A stretch of DNA of 64,000 nucleotides. Source: Chloroflexota bacterium. GTDB taxonomy: Bacteria > Chloroflexota > Anaerolineae > Aggregatilineales > Phototrophicaceae. Where the stretch lies: positions 62,001 through 126,000 of the forward strand of contig JAIUNI010000002.1 of NCBI GenBank assembly GCA_020161935.1, written 5' to 3'. The notes below the pieces were generated by a model. It was not told the origin of the DNA. It did no database searches and saw nothing but the letters and a program-made list of their open reading frames with translations. Shown here piece after piece: positions 49,679-59,154 of the stretch (the stretch's first letter is position 1; each line of letters begins with the position of its first letter). A program made the position numbers and the translations under genes.

Positions 49679-51778
49679 TCATGGTGGCAGCGGACCCTCA
49701 TAGATATTGATGCTATTAAGTAACAAACTATAGGTCGAGATTTGTTGCAGACCACATTCGCCCTCGAAGGGTTCGACCTGTCCATTGTTATTCAAATCCG
49801 CGCCAGTTATTAACGTGGAAGCAATCTGCTGTGCTTCAGTCGCTTGATCCCCGACGGACTCGATGCTATCCGAAGCCAGCAGTTCTTGCTCCAGAGTCAC
49901 CACCTGATCCACCCAACCACGGACATTTACCAGGCAGACGTGGATCAATTCGCTGTTGTTTTCTAATGTCCGGTTTTGAGCGGTGCCATCTTGGTTGAAG
50001 ATTTGGTTAAGTTGTTCTTCAATCGTGTCCAAGAAGTATAGGACACCAGAACCCATACCGGGGTTTTCGCCTCGCCCATTGCCGTCATAGTCCACCTGAG
50101 TACCTAGCAGAATGTTGATAGTGTGTTCGGCGTGGGTGTGCATCCCGCCGACGCTATTTGCCCCGGCAGCTAGTCCGGCGTGCTGACTGGCCATCCCCGC
50201 CTCGAAAAGTGCGCTGTCCAGTAAACTGCTCCTTGTTCCAGAAACATCCGATTCACTACCATAACTATAACTATTGGTGTTTCTACTCACCACAATCCCA
50301 AATGGTGAGATGACCAGAATCTGGTCGAGCGCTTGCGCCACTGTGGCTGGTACACTACCGCTATAGCTTAACTGCTGACTGGGGGAGGTAGCACCGGGGT
50401 TCTGTTCTGCGGTGATGATGACGGCATTGTACAGTGTGGACAGATTACGCCCGGCGGGGTCAGTGTAAACCAGTGCGCCATTACCGAGCGCGTCAATACG
50501 TACTTCTCCCAGATTGAGCAGACTGTCGTCGCGTGTGCTTTCTAGCCATGCGATGTATACCCTATCCATATCGGGCGGCCTCAAGTTCTCTAGTCGCAGT
50601 GTGACGGTATCACCGGTGGCATTGGCCGTGCTGAAGCTCAAGGTTCCAAACGTCGGCGTAGGGATGGTAGTAGGCTCCGAGACGATGGCTTCCGCTGTAG
50701 GGCTGGGGGACACTCCAGAGGACACACCGGAATTACTAGCAGAGTCAGCCCGGTTTGGGTTGTTCAACACGAATATCACCACCACAATTAACGTCGCGAT
50801 AATGGCGAATCCGCCCAGCAGAACAAGAGGATTGATGCCAGACTGGTGAATAACCGTTTGCTGGGTTCCGGTACCCTGGTTTGGTGTTGAAAGCAGTTGG
50901 TCATTGCTGGCGGGAGACAGGGGTTTAGTCTGTAGCCCGACAGTGGTTTCTTGAGCATGTACAACGCCCCCTAAGCCTTCTGCAAATTCGCTGGCTGTTT
51001 GGTAGCGTTGCTCGGGATCCTTGGCGAGTACCCGTTGTATCACAGCCTCCAATCCGGGCGGCAATCCTTCCACAGCCTGGTTAATACTGGGGATTGGGTC
51101 ATTCATATGTTTGACGATCACCTGCACGGGGGTATCCGCCGTATAGGGCTGTTGACCCGTTATCATCTGATAGACAACCACGCCGAGTGAATAAATATCG
51201 GCACTTTGCGTGATCGAGTCGCCGCACGCCTGCTCTGGAGACATGTAGGCCGGCGTTCCGATCAGACCGCCGGTTCCGGTAAGTTTGCTGTTTCCTTCGA
51301 CAAGCTTGACAATGCCAAAGTCCGCCAACAAAGCATGGTGCTCACTATCAAGCAGGATGTTATCCGGCTTGATGTCCCGGTGAATGATCCCCTGCCGATG
51401 CGCGTAGTCGAGCGCAGACGCAATCTGGCGGAGTACCTGCTCGACTTCAGGCAGCGGCATTGGACCCTGGTCAATCCGGTCGCTCAGGGAACCACCGGTT
51501 ACATAAGCTATAACCAGGTACAGAATGTCGCGCTCAACACCATAGTCGTATACGGGTAGAATGTGGGGATGTTGCAACCGAGCGATGGTCCGGGCTTCCA
51601 AGCGAAAGCGCTCAATAAACTGAGGATCTTGGCCGGGATGCGGCGGCAAGACCTTGACCGCTACATATCGGTCAATTTCTCGTTGATAGCCCTTGTAGAC
51701 GGTCGCCATACCCCCCCGACCCAATAGCTCGACGATTTCGTACTTACCAAGAGTACATCCAATTAGCGAGGGTAACAT
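49679..51778 (-). CDS. Transmembrane Ser/Thr protein kinase
   Basis: 699 residues from ATG 51778 (GGAAG upstream); the longer frame has an unrelated hydrophilic extension. Kinase domain about 11-275: glycine loop GRGGMATV, VAVKVL lysine, HRDIKPDNILL catalytic loop, ADFGIVKL, GTPAYMSPEQ. One membrane helix at about 340-365 (VLLGGFAIIATLIVVVIFVL). The outer 330 residues contain a beta-rich domain (LRLENLRPPDMDRVYIAWL) and a helical part with His-rich GGMHTHAEHTI, then an EF-hand-like DLNNNGQVEPFEGEC. It probably senses something outside the cell and signals inward. A Crp-type palindrome lies between it and the next upstream gene. Confidence 0.92.
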   Translation of the reverse strand: MLPSLIGCTLGKYEIVELLGRGGMATVYKGYQREIDRYVAVKVLPPHPGQDPQFIERFRLEARTIARLQHPHILPVYDYGVERDILYLVIAYVTGGSLSDRIDQGPMPLPEVEQVLRQIASALDYAHRQGIIHRDIKPDNILLDSEHHALLADFGIVKLVEGNSKLTGTGGLIGTPAYMSPEQACGDSITQSADIYSLGVVVYQMITGQQPYTADTPVQVIVKHMNDPIPSINQAVEGLPPGLEAVIQRVLAKDPEQRYQTASEFAEGLGGVVHAQETTVGLQTKPLSPASNDQLLSTPNQGTGTQQTVIHQSGINPLVLLGGFAIIATLIVVVIFVLNNPNRADSASNSGVSSGVSPSPTAEAIVSEPTTIPTPTFGTLSFSTANATGDTVTLRLENLRPPDMDRVYIAWLESTRDDSLLNLGEVRIDALGNGALVYTDPAGRNLSTLYNAVIITAEQNPGATSPSQQLSYSGSVPATVAQALDQILVISPFGIVVSRNTNSYSYGSESDVSGTRSSLLDSALFEAGMASQHAGLAAGANSVGGMHTHAEHTINILLGTQVDYDGNGRGENPGMGSGVLYFLDTIEEQLNQIFNQDGTAQNRTLENNSELIHVCLVNVRGWVDQVVTLEQELLASDSIESVGDQATEAQQIASTLITGADLNNNGQVEPFEGECGLQQISTYSLLLNSINIYEGPLPP

Positions 51779-51941
51779 ATCACTTCCACAATCCGCGTAC
51801 AGCCGCACTAACCTCACCACCGCTTGCCGCACCAGTGTAAATTGGAGGGTTTGGACGGTGCGGATGGCAGGGGGGATGAGATCACTTATGAAAGAGGCAC
51901 AATTTCTTTCAGTTAGCATACTCTACATGTAAGGCGGTAGC

Positions 51942-51957
51942 TGTGACCCACGTCACA
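51942..51957. promoter_or_regulatory. Crp/FNR-type palindrome
   Basis: TGTGACCCACGTCACA, perfect TGTGAC-N4-GTCACA, between the kinase gene and the Crp-family gene whose stop it overlaps. 164 bases before the kinase ATG. Confidence 0.55.
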
Positions 51958-52690
51958 TCGGGTGATTGGTTTTACAAATATCAGGAGGCTTAACGGGCTT
52001 CTTGGACGCAATTGAGCGGAGAGTGTCGAGGTCTTGAATCAGGATAGTGCTGCGGGTCATGCGGACGAGTCCGTCCTCTTCAAAGCGTTTGAAGGTGCGG
52101 TACACCACTTCACGCGCAGTGCCCACCATGTCGGCAAACTCCTGTTGAGACAGCAGGCGATCAAAGACGATTCCTTCATCGGATGGCTGCCCCTCAACCT
52201 CGGCGCGAAGAATCAGAACGGTTGCCAGGCGTGAGGTGACATCACGGAACGCTAAATCATGAACGAGGGTCACAAACTGCTTGAGCCGGTTGGTGACCAG
52301 TTCCAGCAAAAGTTCCTGAAAATCAGCGTGAGCGGATAGCAACTGCCCCAGCGCATCCGGCGGAATATGGATGGCAGAGACCGCCGTAAGCGCGGTGGCC
52401 GCGCATGGGCTGGGCGCGCCAGTTGAGAAGGATTCCGCGCCAAAACCGTCTCCCGGCATGAGAATCGCTAGAATCTGAACCCGCCCCCTGGATTGACGAT
52501 AAAGTTTGATGCGCCCCTCTTGCAATGCGAACAGTCCAGTAGGGGGAGCGCCTTGCCTATAGAGCAACTCACCCGCATTCAAGCTCACAACCTGTGCCAG
52601 TCTAGCGATATGTTGGATCGTGGCTGGTTTGAGGCTCAGAAATGTCGGTAGATTGGACAATGCATCAGGGTTGATCATTGCCATATTCAT
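51953..52690 (-). CDS. Crp/FNR-family regulator
   Basis: 245 residues. Sensor domain GELLYRQGAPPTGLFALQEGRIKLYRQSRGR in pieces, MPGDGFGAESF; helix-turn-helix SQQEFADMVGTAREVVYRTFKRFEEDGLV. No cluster cysteines near the N-terminus. It is followed at 62 bases upstream by another Crp-type gene on the same strand. Confidence 0.9.
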   Translation of the reverse strand: MNMAMINPDALSNLPTFLSLKPATIQHIARLAQVVSLNAGELLYRQGAPPTGLFALQEGRIKLYRQSRGRVQILAILMPGDGFGAESFSTGAPSPCAATALTAVSAIHIPPDALGQLLSAHADFQELLLELVTNRLKQFVTLVHDLAFRDVTSRLATVLILRAEVEGQPSDEGIVFDRLLSQQEFADMVGTAREVVYRTFKRFEEDGLVRMTRSTILIQDLDTLRSIASKKPVKPPDICKTNHPM

Positions 52691-52741
52691 GTTATTTTAC
52701 ATCCTGTAGATTCAAGACTAGGGGTAGCCTTGCTGCACTGC

Positions 52742-52757
52742 TGTGACTCAAATCACG
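52742..52757. promoter_or_regulatory. Crp/FNR-type half-palindrome
   Basis: TGTGACTCAAATCACG, one mismatch from TGTGA-N6-TCACA, 52 bases before the Crp-family start at 52690; overlaps the end of the next Crp gene. Confidence 0.45.
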
Positions 52758-53460
52758 TCACTGCCAGTTCACCGTCATCGAACCGGCAGGGCAGGGTCAG
52801 CGCGCTGGGGTCAACCAATGTAATCTGTCCAGGCTCGATGCGAACCGTTCCGGCTTTTTCAAGGGATGCCAGGTGACGGGTCACAACCTCACGGACCGTC
52901 CCCGACAAAGCCGCCAGTTCCTCGTGTGTCAGGATGACAACGCGCTGCGATTCGATGCGATCTGCATAGGTGAGGAGAACGTCATTGATGCGATCTGCAA
53001 CGGCCCACGTACTCAGACTTGTGCTCAGGCGAGCAAGAGATTCGAGACGCTGGCTGTAGACATGCAGCAACGCGGCCACAAAGTTGGGATCCGCCTTTCC
53101 TACATGTTGAAGTTGCTCCTGAGGTAAGACAAAGAGGGTCACGTTATCCAACGCCTGGGCAGTCGCCGGATTTCGTCCCGTGTTAAACAAAGGACAACTG
53201 CCGAAGCACTTACCCTGATTCATCAGGCAAATGCCCTGGACACGCCCGTTCAGGGATTGCTTCATGATTTTGACACGACCTTCGGCCACAAACCACAGCC
53301 CCACCGATGGTTCCGACTCGACAAAGATGAGCTGTCCCGGCGCATAGGTTTGGCCGACCAATATGGCTGCAAGCTGCTCAAGCTGTGTCTCAGGCATCGC
53401 TCGAAAAGCGGAAAGCATCAAGAGTTCTGAAACCTGGATGACAGGACGAGGGTTAGCCAT
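52753..53460 (-). CDS. Crp/FNR-family regulator with two sensor cysteines
   Basis: 235 residues. Sensor domain with GQLIFVESEPSVGLWFVAEGRVKIMK and MNQGKCFGSCPLF; the CxxxC pair in that loop is unusual and could be redox-sensitive. Helix-turn-helix THEELAALSGTVREVVTRHLASLEKAGTV. A GTGACT...AGTCAC palindrome lies 107 bases upstream. Confidence 0.9.
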   Translation of the reverse strand: MANPRPVIQVSELLMLSAFRAMPETQLEQLAAILVGQTYAPGQLIFVESEPSVGLWFVAEGRVKIMKQSLNGRVQGICLMNQGKCFGSCPLFNTGRNPATAQALDNVTLFVLPQEQLQHVGKADPNFVAALLHVYSQRLESLARLSTSLSTWAVADRINDVLLTYADRIESQRVVILTHEELAALSGTVREVVTRHLASLEKAGTVRIEPGQITLVDPSALTLPCRFDDGELAVT

Positions 53461-53773
53461 TTATACTTTGCCAAAAACCTTAAGGAAACAACTTGGGTTG
53501 ATTATATTCCATAGCTGTCACAATGCTCCACTATGAATGTCGAGTTGTACGAGCATCGAGGTCCGCGTGACTTGAGTCACATCCCATCCTTTGTACTCGA
53601 CCTAACATAAACCATGTCAGGGTATAGCGATATACTCGGTTTTGGCTTGCCCCACTGGAACGATGGCGGGCTAAAGCAAATGAAGCTCGATTCAGATGAT
53701 AAAAACGGCGAGGTTTCATGCAAACAAGTTGTGCCTATACTGATGTCTCGACCCCGCAATGTAGAATGATCGA
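53461..53773. promoter_or_regulatory. Divergent intergenic region with a Crp/FNR-type site
   Basis: 313 bases between divergent genes. GTGACTTGAGTCAC at 53567-53580 has 6-bp perfect arms. Promoters for both directions are expected; none stands out clearly. Confidence 0.5.
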
Positions 53774-54268
53774 ATGAACATCACAAACATCTTACGCTGG
53801 ATACATATTCTCGCCGGAGCGGCCTGGTTGGGCGAAGTGGTGGTAGTCAACTTCATCCTGGTCCCCGTCCTCGTTCGTTTGGAACCCGGGAAACGTGGAT
53901 GGTTCCTGGCTGCCATCTTCCCGCGCATATTTCGTCTGGCATCCGTTTTTTCTCTGACGACGATACTCGCCGGCGCAGCTCTAAACCTGAGCTTGAACAG
54001 CTGGCAGATAGATGTAGCGGTTGTTCGTCTGACTTCATCCCGGTGGGGATGGAGCATTCTGACGGGCGGCTTATTAGGATTGGGACTCACCCTCTTTCAT
54101 TTCATTGCCGAACATCGTCTGGAACCGCATGTAGTGGCTGCTCATGAAGAGTCCGATAACGAAGCCTTTGCGCTAATTTTGCGCCGTCTGCAAATTATTC
54201 CCCGTGCCGGATTGGGCGTTCTGGTGCTGACATTTCTACTGATGATGTTCGCTGTACGGGGACTTTAG
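53774..54268 (+). CDS. Small four-helix membrane protein, CopD-like
   Basis: 164 residues. ILRWIHILAGAAWLGEVVVVNFIL opens the first helix; three more segments follow (about 60-75, 92-112, 143-162). The WIHILAGAAWLG signature with histidine is typical of CopD/DUF2269-type proteins. A second His sits in FHFIAEHRLEPH. Copper or heme handling is possible. Ends 12 bases before the radical SAM gene. Confidence 0.6.
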   Translation: MNITNILRWIHILAGAAWLGEVVVVNFILVPVLVRLEPGKRGWFLAAIFPRIFRLASVFSLTTILAGAALNLSLNSWQIDVAVVRLTSSRWGWSILTGGLLGLGLTLFHFIAEHRLEPHVVAAHEESDNEAFALILRRLQIIPRAGLGVLVLTFLLMMFAVRGL

Positions 54269-54280
54269 AGAGGGCTATAT

Positions 54281-55684
54281 ATGAAAATTCTTCTGGTCAA
54301 CCCACCCAGTGGAGAGTTAACGGTTGGCTTGAAACACCTGGCAAAGGTTGAGCCGCTGGGTTTGGAGATTATCGGTGGGGCAGTCCGTGAGCATCATGTT
54401 GAACTGCTGGATATGGAAATTGAGACCAATCTGGAAGACACACTGCGGCTTTTTCAACCCGATGTTGTTGGGGTCAGTGCTCAGATTGTACAGACCTATA
54501 CCGCACAGCGGGTTCTCAAGACAGCAAAAATCTTCAATCCCGATATTCTGACGGTCGTTGGCGGACATCATGCGACCCTGTGTCCACACGAATTCAACGC
54601 GCCCTTTATTGATGTGGTCGTGATTGGTGAAGGTGTGCCAGCCTTCAGAGAAATCGTGGCCCGATGGGAGAACACACACACAAAGGACTTCGATGACATT
54701 CTGGGATTGGGATTGCCGCGCAATGGCACATTTTGCCTCACCGCCGCACGCCCGTTTCCTCCTAATCTGGATCATCTCCCGCAACCGGACCGCTCACTGA
54801 CCGCTAAATACCGTTCGCGCTATTATTATCTGTTTGAAGACTCGATTGCCTCAATCCAAACCTCGGTGGGATGTACTTTCCCCTGCAACTTCTGTTCGTG
54901 CCAGCATTTTACGCAGCGACGCTTTATCACTCGTTCGCCTGAACTGATTGTCGAAGATTTGAAAACCATCAAAGAAGATTTCATCATGTTCTGTGATGAT
55001 CATACTTTCATTGATGTGAAACGGATGGAACATCTGCACGACTTGATTTTAGAGGCAGGCATTAAGAAACGGTATTTCGCGTATACGCGCACGGATTGCG
55101 TCGTGAAGAATCCAGAGATATTTGCAAAGTGGGCGAAAATCGGACTGATGATGGTCATGACGGGATTAGAGGCAATCGACGATACGCGCATCCAACAGGT
55201 TAACAAGAAAACGAGTATCGAGATCAACGAGAAGGCAATTGAAATTCTGGCGAAGAATGGCATTGTCCTGAGTGCAGGATTTCTGGTCATGCCCGATTAC
55301 ACCGAAGACGACTTCAAACGCATTGATGCGTATGTCAGACGACATCCCAATATTGCTCTGACTGAACTAACACCACTGACACCGCTGCCGGGGACAGGCT
55401 TTCATCAGGAAATGAAAGATGTTGTAACAACCCATCATCGAGAAGTGTATGACCTTGCCCATTTTGTTCTTCCAACGACGAAATTATCGCAATCGGACAT
55501 GTATCGCCTGATCCAAAAATATTATGTGAGAATTGTCCTTCGGGCGATGATGCGATTAAAACTCTACCGGTCACCCTATATTTTTAAGCGCCACATGCCA
55601 CGTCTCATTCTAGGGTTGCTGCTCAACAGTCGTTTAATCAAACGGATGCACTTCAGCACAACTATCCCGGCTCCAATCGAGTAG
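54281..55684 (+). CDS. Cobalamin-binding radical SAM protein
   Basis: 467 residues. N-terminal B12-binding domain about 1-140 (KILLVNPPSGE, GLEIIGGAVREHHVELLD, VVGGHHATLCPHEF). Radical SAM domain about 190-400 with CTFPCNFCSC (CxxxCxxC) binding the 4Fe-4S cluster. A helical C-terminus (about 410-467) resembles that of B12 radical SAM methyl- or rearranging enzymes of the HpnJ/HpnP/BchE type. Substrate unknown. It begins a run of genes for a dehydrogenase, a flavin protein and an MBL-fold protein. Confidence 0.85.
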   Translation: MKILLVNPPSGELTVGLKHLAKVEPLGLEIIGGAVREHHVELLDMEIETNLEDTLRLFQPDVVGVSAQIVQTYTAQRVLKTAKIFNPDILTVVGGHHATLCPHEFNAPFIDVVVIGEGVPAFREIVARWENTHTKDFDDILGLGLPRNGTFCLTAARPFPPNLDHLPQPDRSLTAKYRSRYYYLFEDSIASIQTSVGCTFPCNFCSCQHFTQRRFITRSPELIVEDLKTIKEDFIMFCDDHTFIDVKRMEHLHDLILEAGIKKRYFAYTRTDCVVKNPEIFAKWAKIGLMMVMTGLEAIDDTRIQQVNKKTSIEINEKAIEILAKNGIVLSAGFLVMPDYTEDDFKRIDAYVRRHPNIALTELTPLTPLPGTGFHQEMKDVVTTHHREVYDLAHFVLPTTKLSQSDMYRLIQKYYVRIVLRAMMRLKLYRSPYIFKRHMPRLILGLLLNSRLIKRMHFSTTIPAPIE

Positions 55685-55717
55685 ATGAGAACATATTGAA
55701 CAAAGGCGGGTTATTGA

Positions 55718-56902
55718 ATGAGTGAACAATATCATTATGCAGTCGTTGGGGCAGGACGCCAGGGTGTAGCTGCTGCCTATGACATAGCGAAGTGGGGCAA
55801 CGCTGGCAGCGTTCTCCTGGCTGATACGAACGGGGACCTGGCAACTCGTGCTGCCGAGCGCATCAATAACTTAATCGGACACAAAGTTGCCAGTGCCACG
55901 CAGATTGATACACGCGATTATAGTGTTCTTGTCGAATTGCTCAAACCGATTGATGTGTTCCTGTGCGCTGTGCCTTTTGTATTCATCCTCGATTGTACAC
56001 GGGCCGCTATCGAGGCGCGTGCCAGTATGGTTGATCTGGGTGGTCACACTGACACTGCACTCAAGCAGTTAGCGATAAACGACGAGGCGCGCGCCGCAGG
56101 TATTACGGTTGTCCCCGACTGTGGCATGGGTCCAGGCATGAATAACACGCTTGGGATGTATGCCATTGAGCAGTTGCAGATGCACAACGCAATACCGCGC
56201 GAAGTGCGGCTGTGGGATGGTGGGCTACCCCAGACTCCACCTGAACCCTGGGGTTATCAGTGTTCGTTCCACATCAACGGTCTCACCAATGAGTATGACG
56301 GGCAGGCGCTCTTTCTGCGCGACGGGGTGGTCACACCGGTGGATGCACTGACCGAACTGGAGACAATTGAGTTCGAGGGTGTCGGCAAGCTGGAAGCATT
56401 TGTTACATCGGGCGGCACATCCACTGTGCCTTATACCTGCGAAGGTATCTTGCAGGTTTACGAGAACAAAACGCTGCGTTATCCGGGTCATTACCATCAG
56501 TTCAAAGCCTTCAAGGACCTGGGGCTTTTCCGGGAGGAGCCGTTAAGCGTTGCGCCCGGTCTGACTATCAGCCCGCGCCAGGTGTATCACACCCTGCTTG
56601 GTCCGAGCATCGAGGCTGAGCGGGTGATGGATATCTGCCTGATGCGTGCCAGAGGGACCGGCGAGAAGGATGGCAAAGACCTCTCGCTGGTAATTGAGCT
56701 GATTGACCGCTACGACGAGGTTACCGGCTTCACGGCGATGGAACGTTTGACCGGCTGGCACGCGGCGATTATGACGCAGTTCATCGCACGGCGTGACATT
56801 CCCCCTGGTGTCTGGACGCTTGAGAAGGCCGTCTCCGCGACGCGCTTTCTAGAGGAAGTGCGTCGTCGCGGGTTTCATATCACGGAACGATGGGAGGATT
56901 GA
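55718..56902 (+). CDS. Saccharopine dehydrogenase-family enzyme (lysine 6-dehydrogenase-like)
   Basis: 394 residues. Rossmann fold start YHYAVVGAGRQGVAAAYDIAKWG with the GxGxxG loop; ASMVDLGGHTDT and VPDCGMGPGMNNTLGMYA are saccharopine dehydrogenase/LysDH features. The second half should bind the amino-acid substrate. It may oxidise lysine or a related diamine; without a pathway neighbour the substrate is open. Confidence 0.8.
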   Translation: MSEQYHYAVVGAGRQGVAAAYDIAKWGNAGSVLLADTNGDLATRAAERINNLIGHKVASATQIDTRDYSVLVELLKPIDVFLCAVPFVFILDCTRAAIEARASMVDLGGHTDTALKQLAINDEARAAGITVVPDCGMGPGMNNTLGMYAIEQLQMHNAIPREVRLWDGGLPQTPPEPWGYQCSFHINGLTNEYDGQALFLRDGVVTPVDALTELETIEFEGVGKLEAFVTSGGTSTVPYTCEGILQVYENKTLRYPGHYHQFKAFKDLGLFREEPLSVAPGLTISPRQVYHTLLGPSIEAERVMDICLMRARGTGEKDGKDLSLVIELIDRYDEVTGFTAMERLTGWHAAIMTQFIARRDIPPGVWTLEKAVSATRFLEEVRRRGFHITERWED

Positions 56903-57003
56903 CTCCTCCCGTCGCTCACCTAAATGAGCGAGTCAGCATTTTCGAAGTGGCTTTATAGGCATCCCGGAAGAACTTGAAGTGAGAGGATGTTAACCCCAGA
57001 GCA

Positions 57004-57570
57004 ATGAAAGAGAAGGTGGATTTTGATCTCGATAAGCGTACCTGGCATCCATCCCCACTGCTTGGACAGATTGTCCTGGTGACAACCGTCAACAAGGATG
57101 GTAGTTCCAACATTGCACCGAAAAGCTGGATTTCGATGATGGTGTTGAAACCTCCTATCCTGGCATTAGGTTGCAATCTCAAGCACCACACGGCCCAGAA
57201 TATCCTCGCCAATCGAGAATTTGTCGTGAATGTACCCGGAGTAGAACTGACTCAGACCATCTGGCATAGCCACAAATTGCCCCATCCCCGACCTGTAGAA
57301 GCGGTTGGGCTGACACCAATCCCTGCCGTAAAAGTACAGCCACCGCGCATTGACGAGTGCAAGGCACATCTGGAGTGCGTGTTTGATCAATGCGTGAGTT
57401 ACGGGGATGAGGTGATTCTGTTAGGTCAAATTGTTGCGGTTTCGGTGGACAAATCGATCTGTGATGCTGCTGCTGATGTTTACGCGCAGATGCGAATGGT
57501 GTGTTTTCTGGAAAATGCGACTTATGGGATCATTGAGTACGCCAACCGTCTTGAGACGGCTAATACTTGA
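57004..57570 (+). CDS. Flavin reductase-like FMN-binding protein
   Basis: 188 residues. PLLGQIVLVTTVNKDGSSNIAP and NILANREFVVNVPG are the conserved strands of the flavin reductase fold; IHLGE-type motif is absent and replaced by EVILLGQIVAV near the end. It probably binds FMN and takes part in electron transfer. Its stop overlaps the possible TTG start of the next frame. Confidence 0.85.
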   Translation: MKEKVDFDLDKRTWHPSPLLGQIVLVTTVNKDGSSNIAPKSWISMMVLKPPILALGCNLKHHTAQNILANREFVVNVPGVELTQTIWHSHKLPHPRPVEAVGLTPIPAVKVQPPRIDECKAHLECVFDQCVSYGDEVILLGQIVAVSVDKSICDAAADVYAQMRMVCFLENATYGIIEYANRLETANT

Positions 57571-57584
57571 GGGCAGATGAGATT

Positions 57585-58418
57585 ATGCAAATTCACTACT
57601 TCGGTTGGTCAGGAGTCACGCTGCGACATGAGGATACCCTGATAGGCTTTGACTTGTTCGGCGATGCAGTGACGTGGGACACACTCAAGGGAAACCGGGT
57701 GACGGTGCTTTGTCTGACACATGGGCATCCCGAACATGCAGGCTCTTTAAGAGCGCTTCTGGAAGCACCGGAAGCCCGTCCTCACCTGGCGAACATCCAT
57801 CTGATTTCGTCACCGGATGTTATCCACTACATCAACCGGCATAATGTACTCGCACCAGAAAATGTGCATCCGGTCAAGGATAGCGAGAGTGTGACGATAG
57901 AAGGTGTAAAGGTTACGGTCTTTACTTGGGTGCATATGCCACTACTACCTCCCGGGTTGCGTGAAAAACTAGAGTACATTTTCCAATTGCTCATTCATCC
58001 GATTGATCTGATACGCATTGGAACACTGGGATTAAGCTTACCGATGAATGCGCCGCAGCTTGGCTTTCATATCACCTATCCTGATAGCACAACTGTTTTG
58101 AACTACTCCGAAGGTGTGCATCGCCTTACAAATCCTGGGGAAGTTGAGCATGTTGCTCACAAGCTGCCTATGGACATGCTCTTCTTTGCAGTTGAACCAG
58201 ATGATGCCGAAATCATTCCACGCTGGGTGGAAATGCTTGCTCCTAGAGAAGTTTATATCTATGAGGCACATCGTCCCTGGCGCGATACATTTCACCTGCC
58301 TTTTATCGACTTGAATAAGTATGCAATTGAATTATCAGAACGCTTTCGCACGATGACGTTTAGTGCAATGACAAAAGTAGGTCAGGTCGTCACAAGAGAA
58401 ATGACTGAACGGGACTAG
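57585..58418 (+). CDS. MBL-fold metal-dependent hydrolase-like protein
   Basis: 277 residues from ATG 57585; a TTG 18 bases earlier is an alternative. THGHPEHAGS (about residue 45) supplies the HxHxxH-type zinc or iron ligands, with Glu in place of the usual Asp. Later ligands are less clear. It could be a UlaG-like lactonase or an oxidoreductase of the flavodiiron kind; adjacency to a flavin reductase is suggestive. Confidence 0.7.
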   Translation: MQIHYFGWSGVTLRHEDTLIGFDLFGDAVTWDTLKGNRVTVLCLTHGHPEHAGSLRALLEAPEARPHLANIHLISSPDVIHYINRHNVLAPENVHPVKDSESVTIEGVKVTVFTWVHMPLLPPGLREKLEYIFQLLIHPIDLIRIGTLGLSLPMNAPQLGFHITYPDSTTVLNYSEGVHRLTNPGEVEHVAHKLPMDMLFFAVEPDDAEIIPRWVEMLAPREVYIYEAHRPWRDTFHLPFIDLNKYAIELSERFRTMTFSAMTKVGQVVTREMTERD

Positions 58419-58433
58419 GGCATCATCTCCAAA

Positions 58434-58449
58434 TGTGATTTGAGTCACA
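58434..58449. promoter_or_regulatory. Crp/FNR-type palindrome before the hemerythrin genes
   Basis: TGTGATTTGAGTCACA, an exact TGTGA-N6-TCACA, 71 bases before the first hemerythrin start. Suggests control by one of the nearby Crp-family proteins. Confidence 0.6.
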
Positions 58450-58519
58450 GCGTATTTTCCTGCCAGAGTGCATCGTAGAATCTGGGGAGATACCATACGT
58501 TTCGAGAGAGGAGATAGCC

Positions 58520-59022
58520 TTGCTCGCCGATCAATTCACCCAGATTTTTAGAGAAGAGCATCGTACAGTGCGGGATGTGCTTTTCGACCTGGTTCAAGCG
58601 TTTAGGAATCGTGACAAAGCTCTCATTCAGTTACTCCTTCACCAAATGGTCGTTTACACCGGTCCACACTTCAGGTATGAAGAAGAAGCGATGTATCCCG
58701 CAAGGTTGAGATTTTTGGCGACGAGTACATCCAAAAGCTGTTCGAAGATCACGACCACGCCATCGGGACGGCGCAGCGGTTGGTCGAACTTGCTGGCAAG
58801 GAAACATTCGATGAGGGGGACAATGTTGAAGCCATCCGTCTCATACGTACCATCCTGCCTCATGTCAGCGATTGCGATGGACTATCTATCATGGTTGAGA
58901 GCTTGCCGTCACAGGTTGTGCAGCACATTCTGGACTGCCGAGATGCATCACTCAGTGAAGGTGTAGATTTGCTGTTGTGGGCAAGCACGATACGAAATCG
59001 CCCGATTATCATGCTTGGGTAG
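58520..59022 (+). pseudogene. Hemerythrin-like protein, frameshifted
   Basis: TTG start at 58520 with GAGAGGAG upstream. Metal-ligand segments EEHRTVRD, LLLHQMVVYTGPHFRYEEEAMYPA are in one frame; the continuation IFGDEYIQKLFEDHDHAIG and LPHVSDCDGLSIM is in another. The shift lies near 58700 (one base missing). The intact neighbour at 59155-59664 shows how the whole protein should read. It may be a true pseudogene or a sequencing error. Confidence 0.75.
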
Positions 59023-59154
59023 TGAGAAGGGCATTTACAGAACTAGTCCTTCGGTTACGGAGCTTCATCATGCGGATGGCAGAAGTAACTTGTCCTCACA
59101 TTTATGCTCTTTCTTATTTCCTGCGTTTTCGTTCGAATATATTAGGATAGCATA

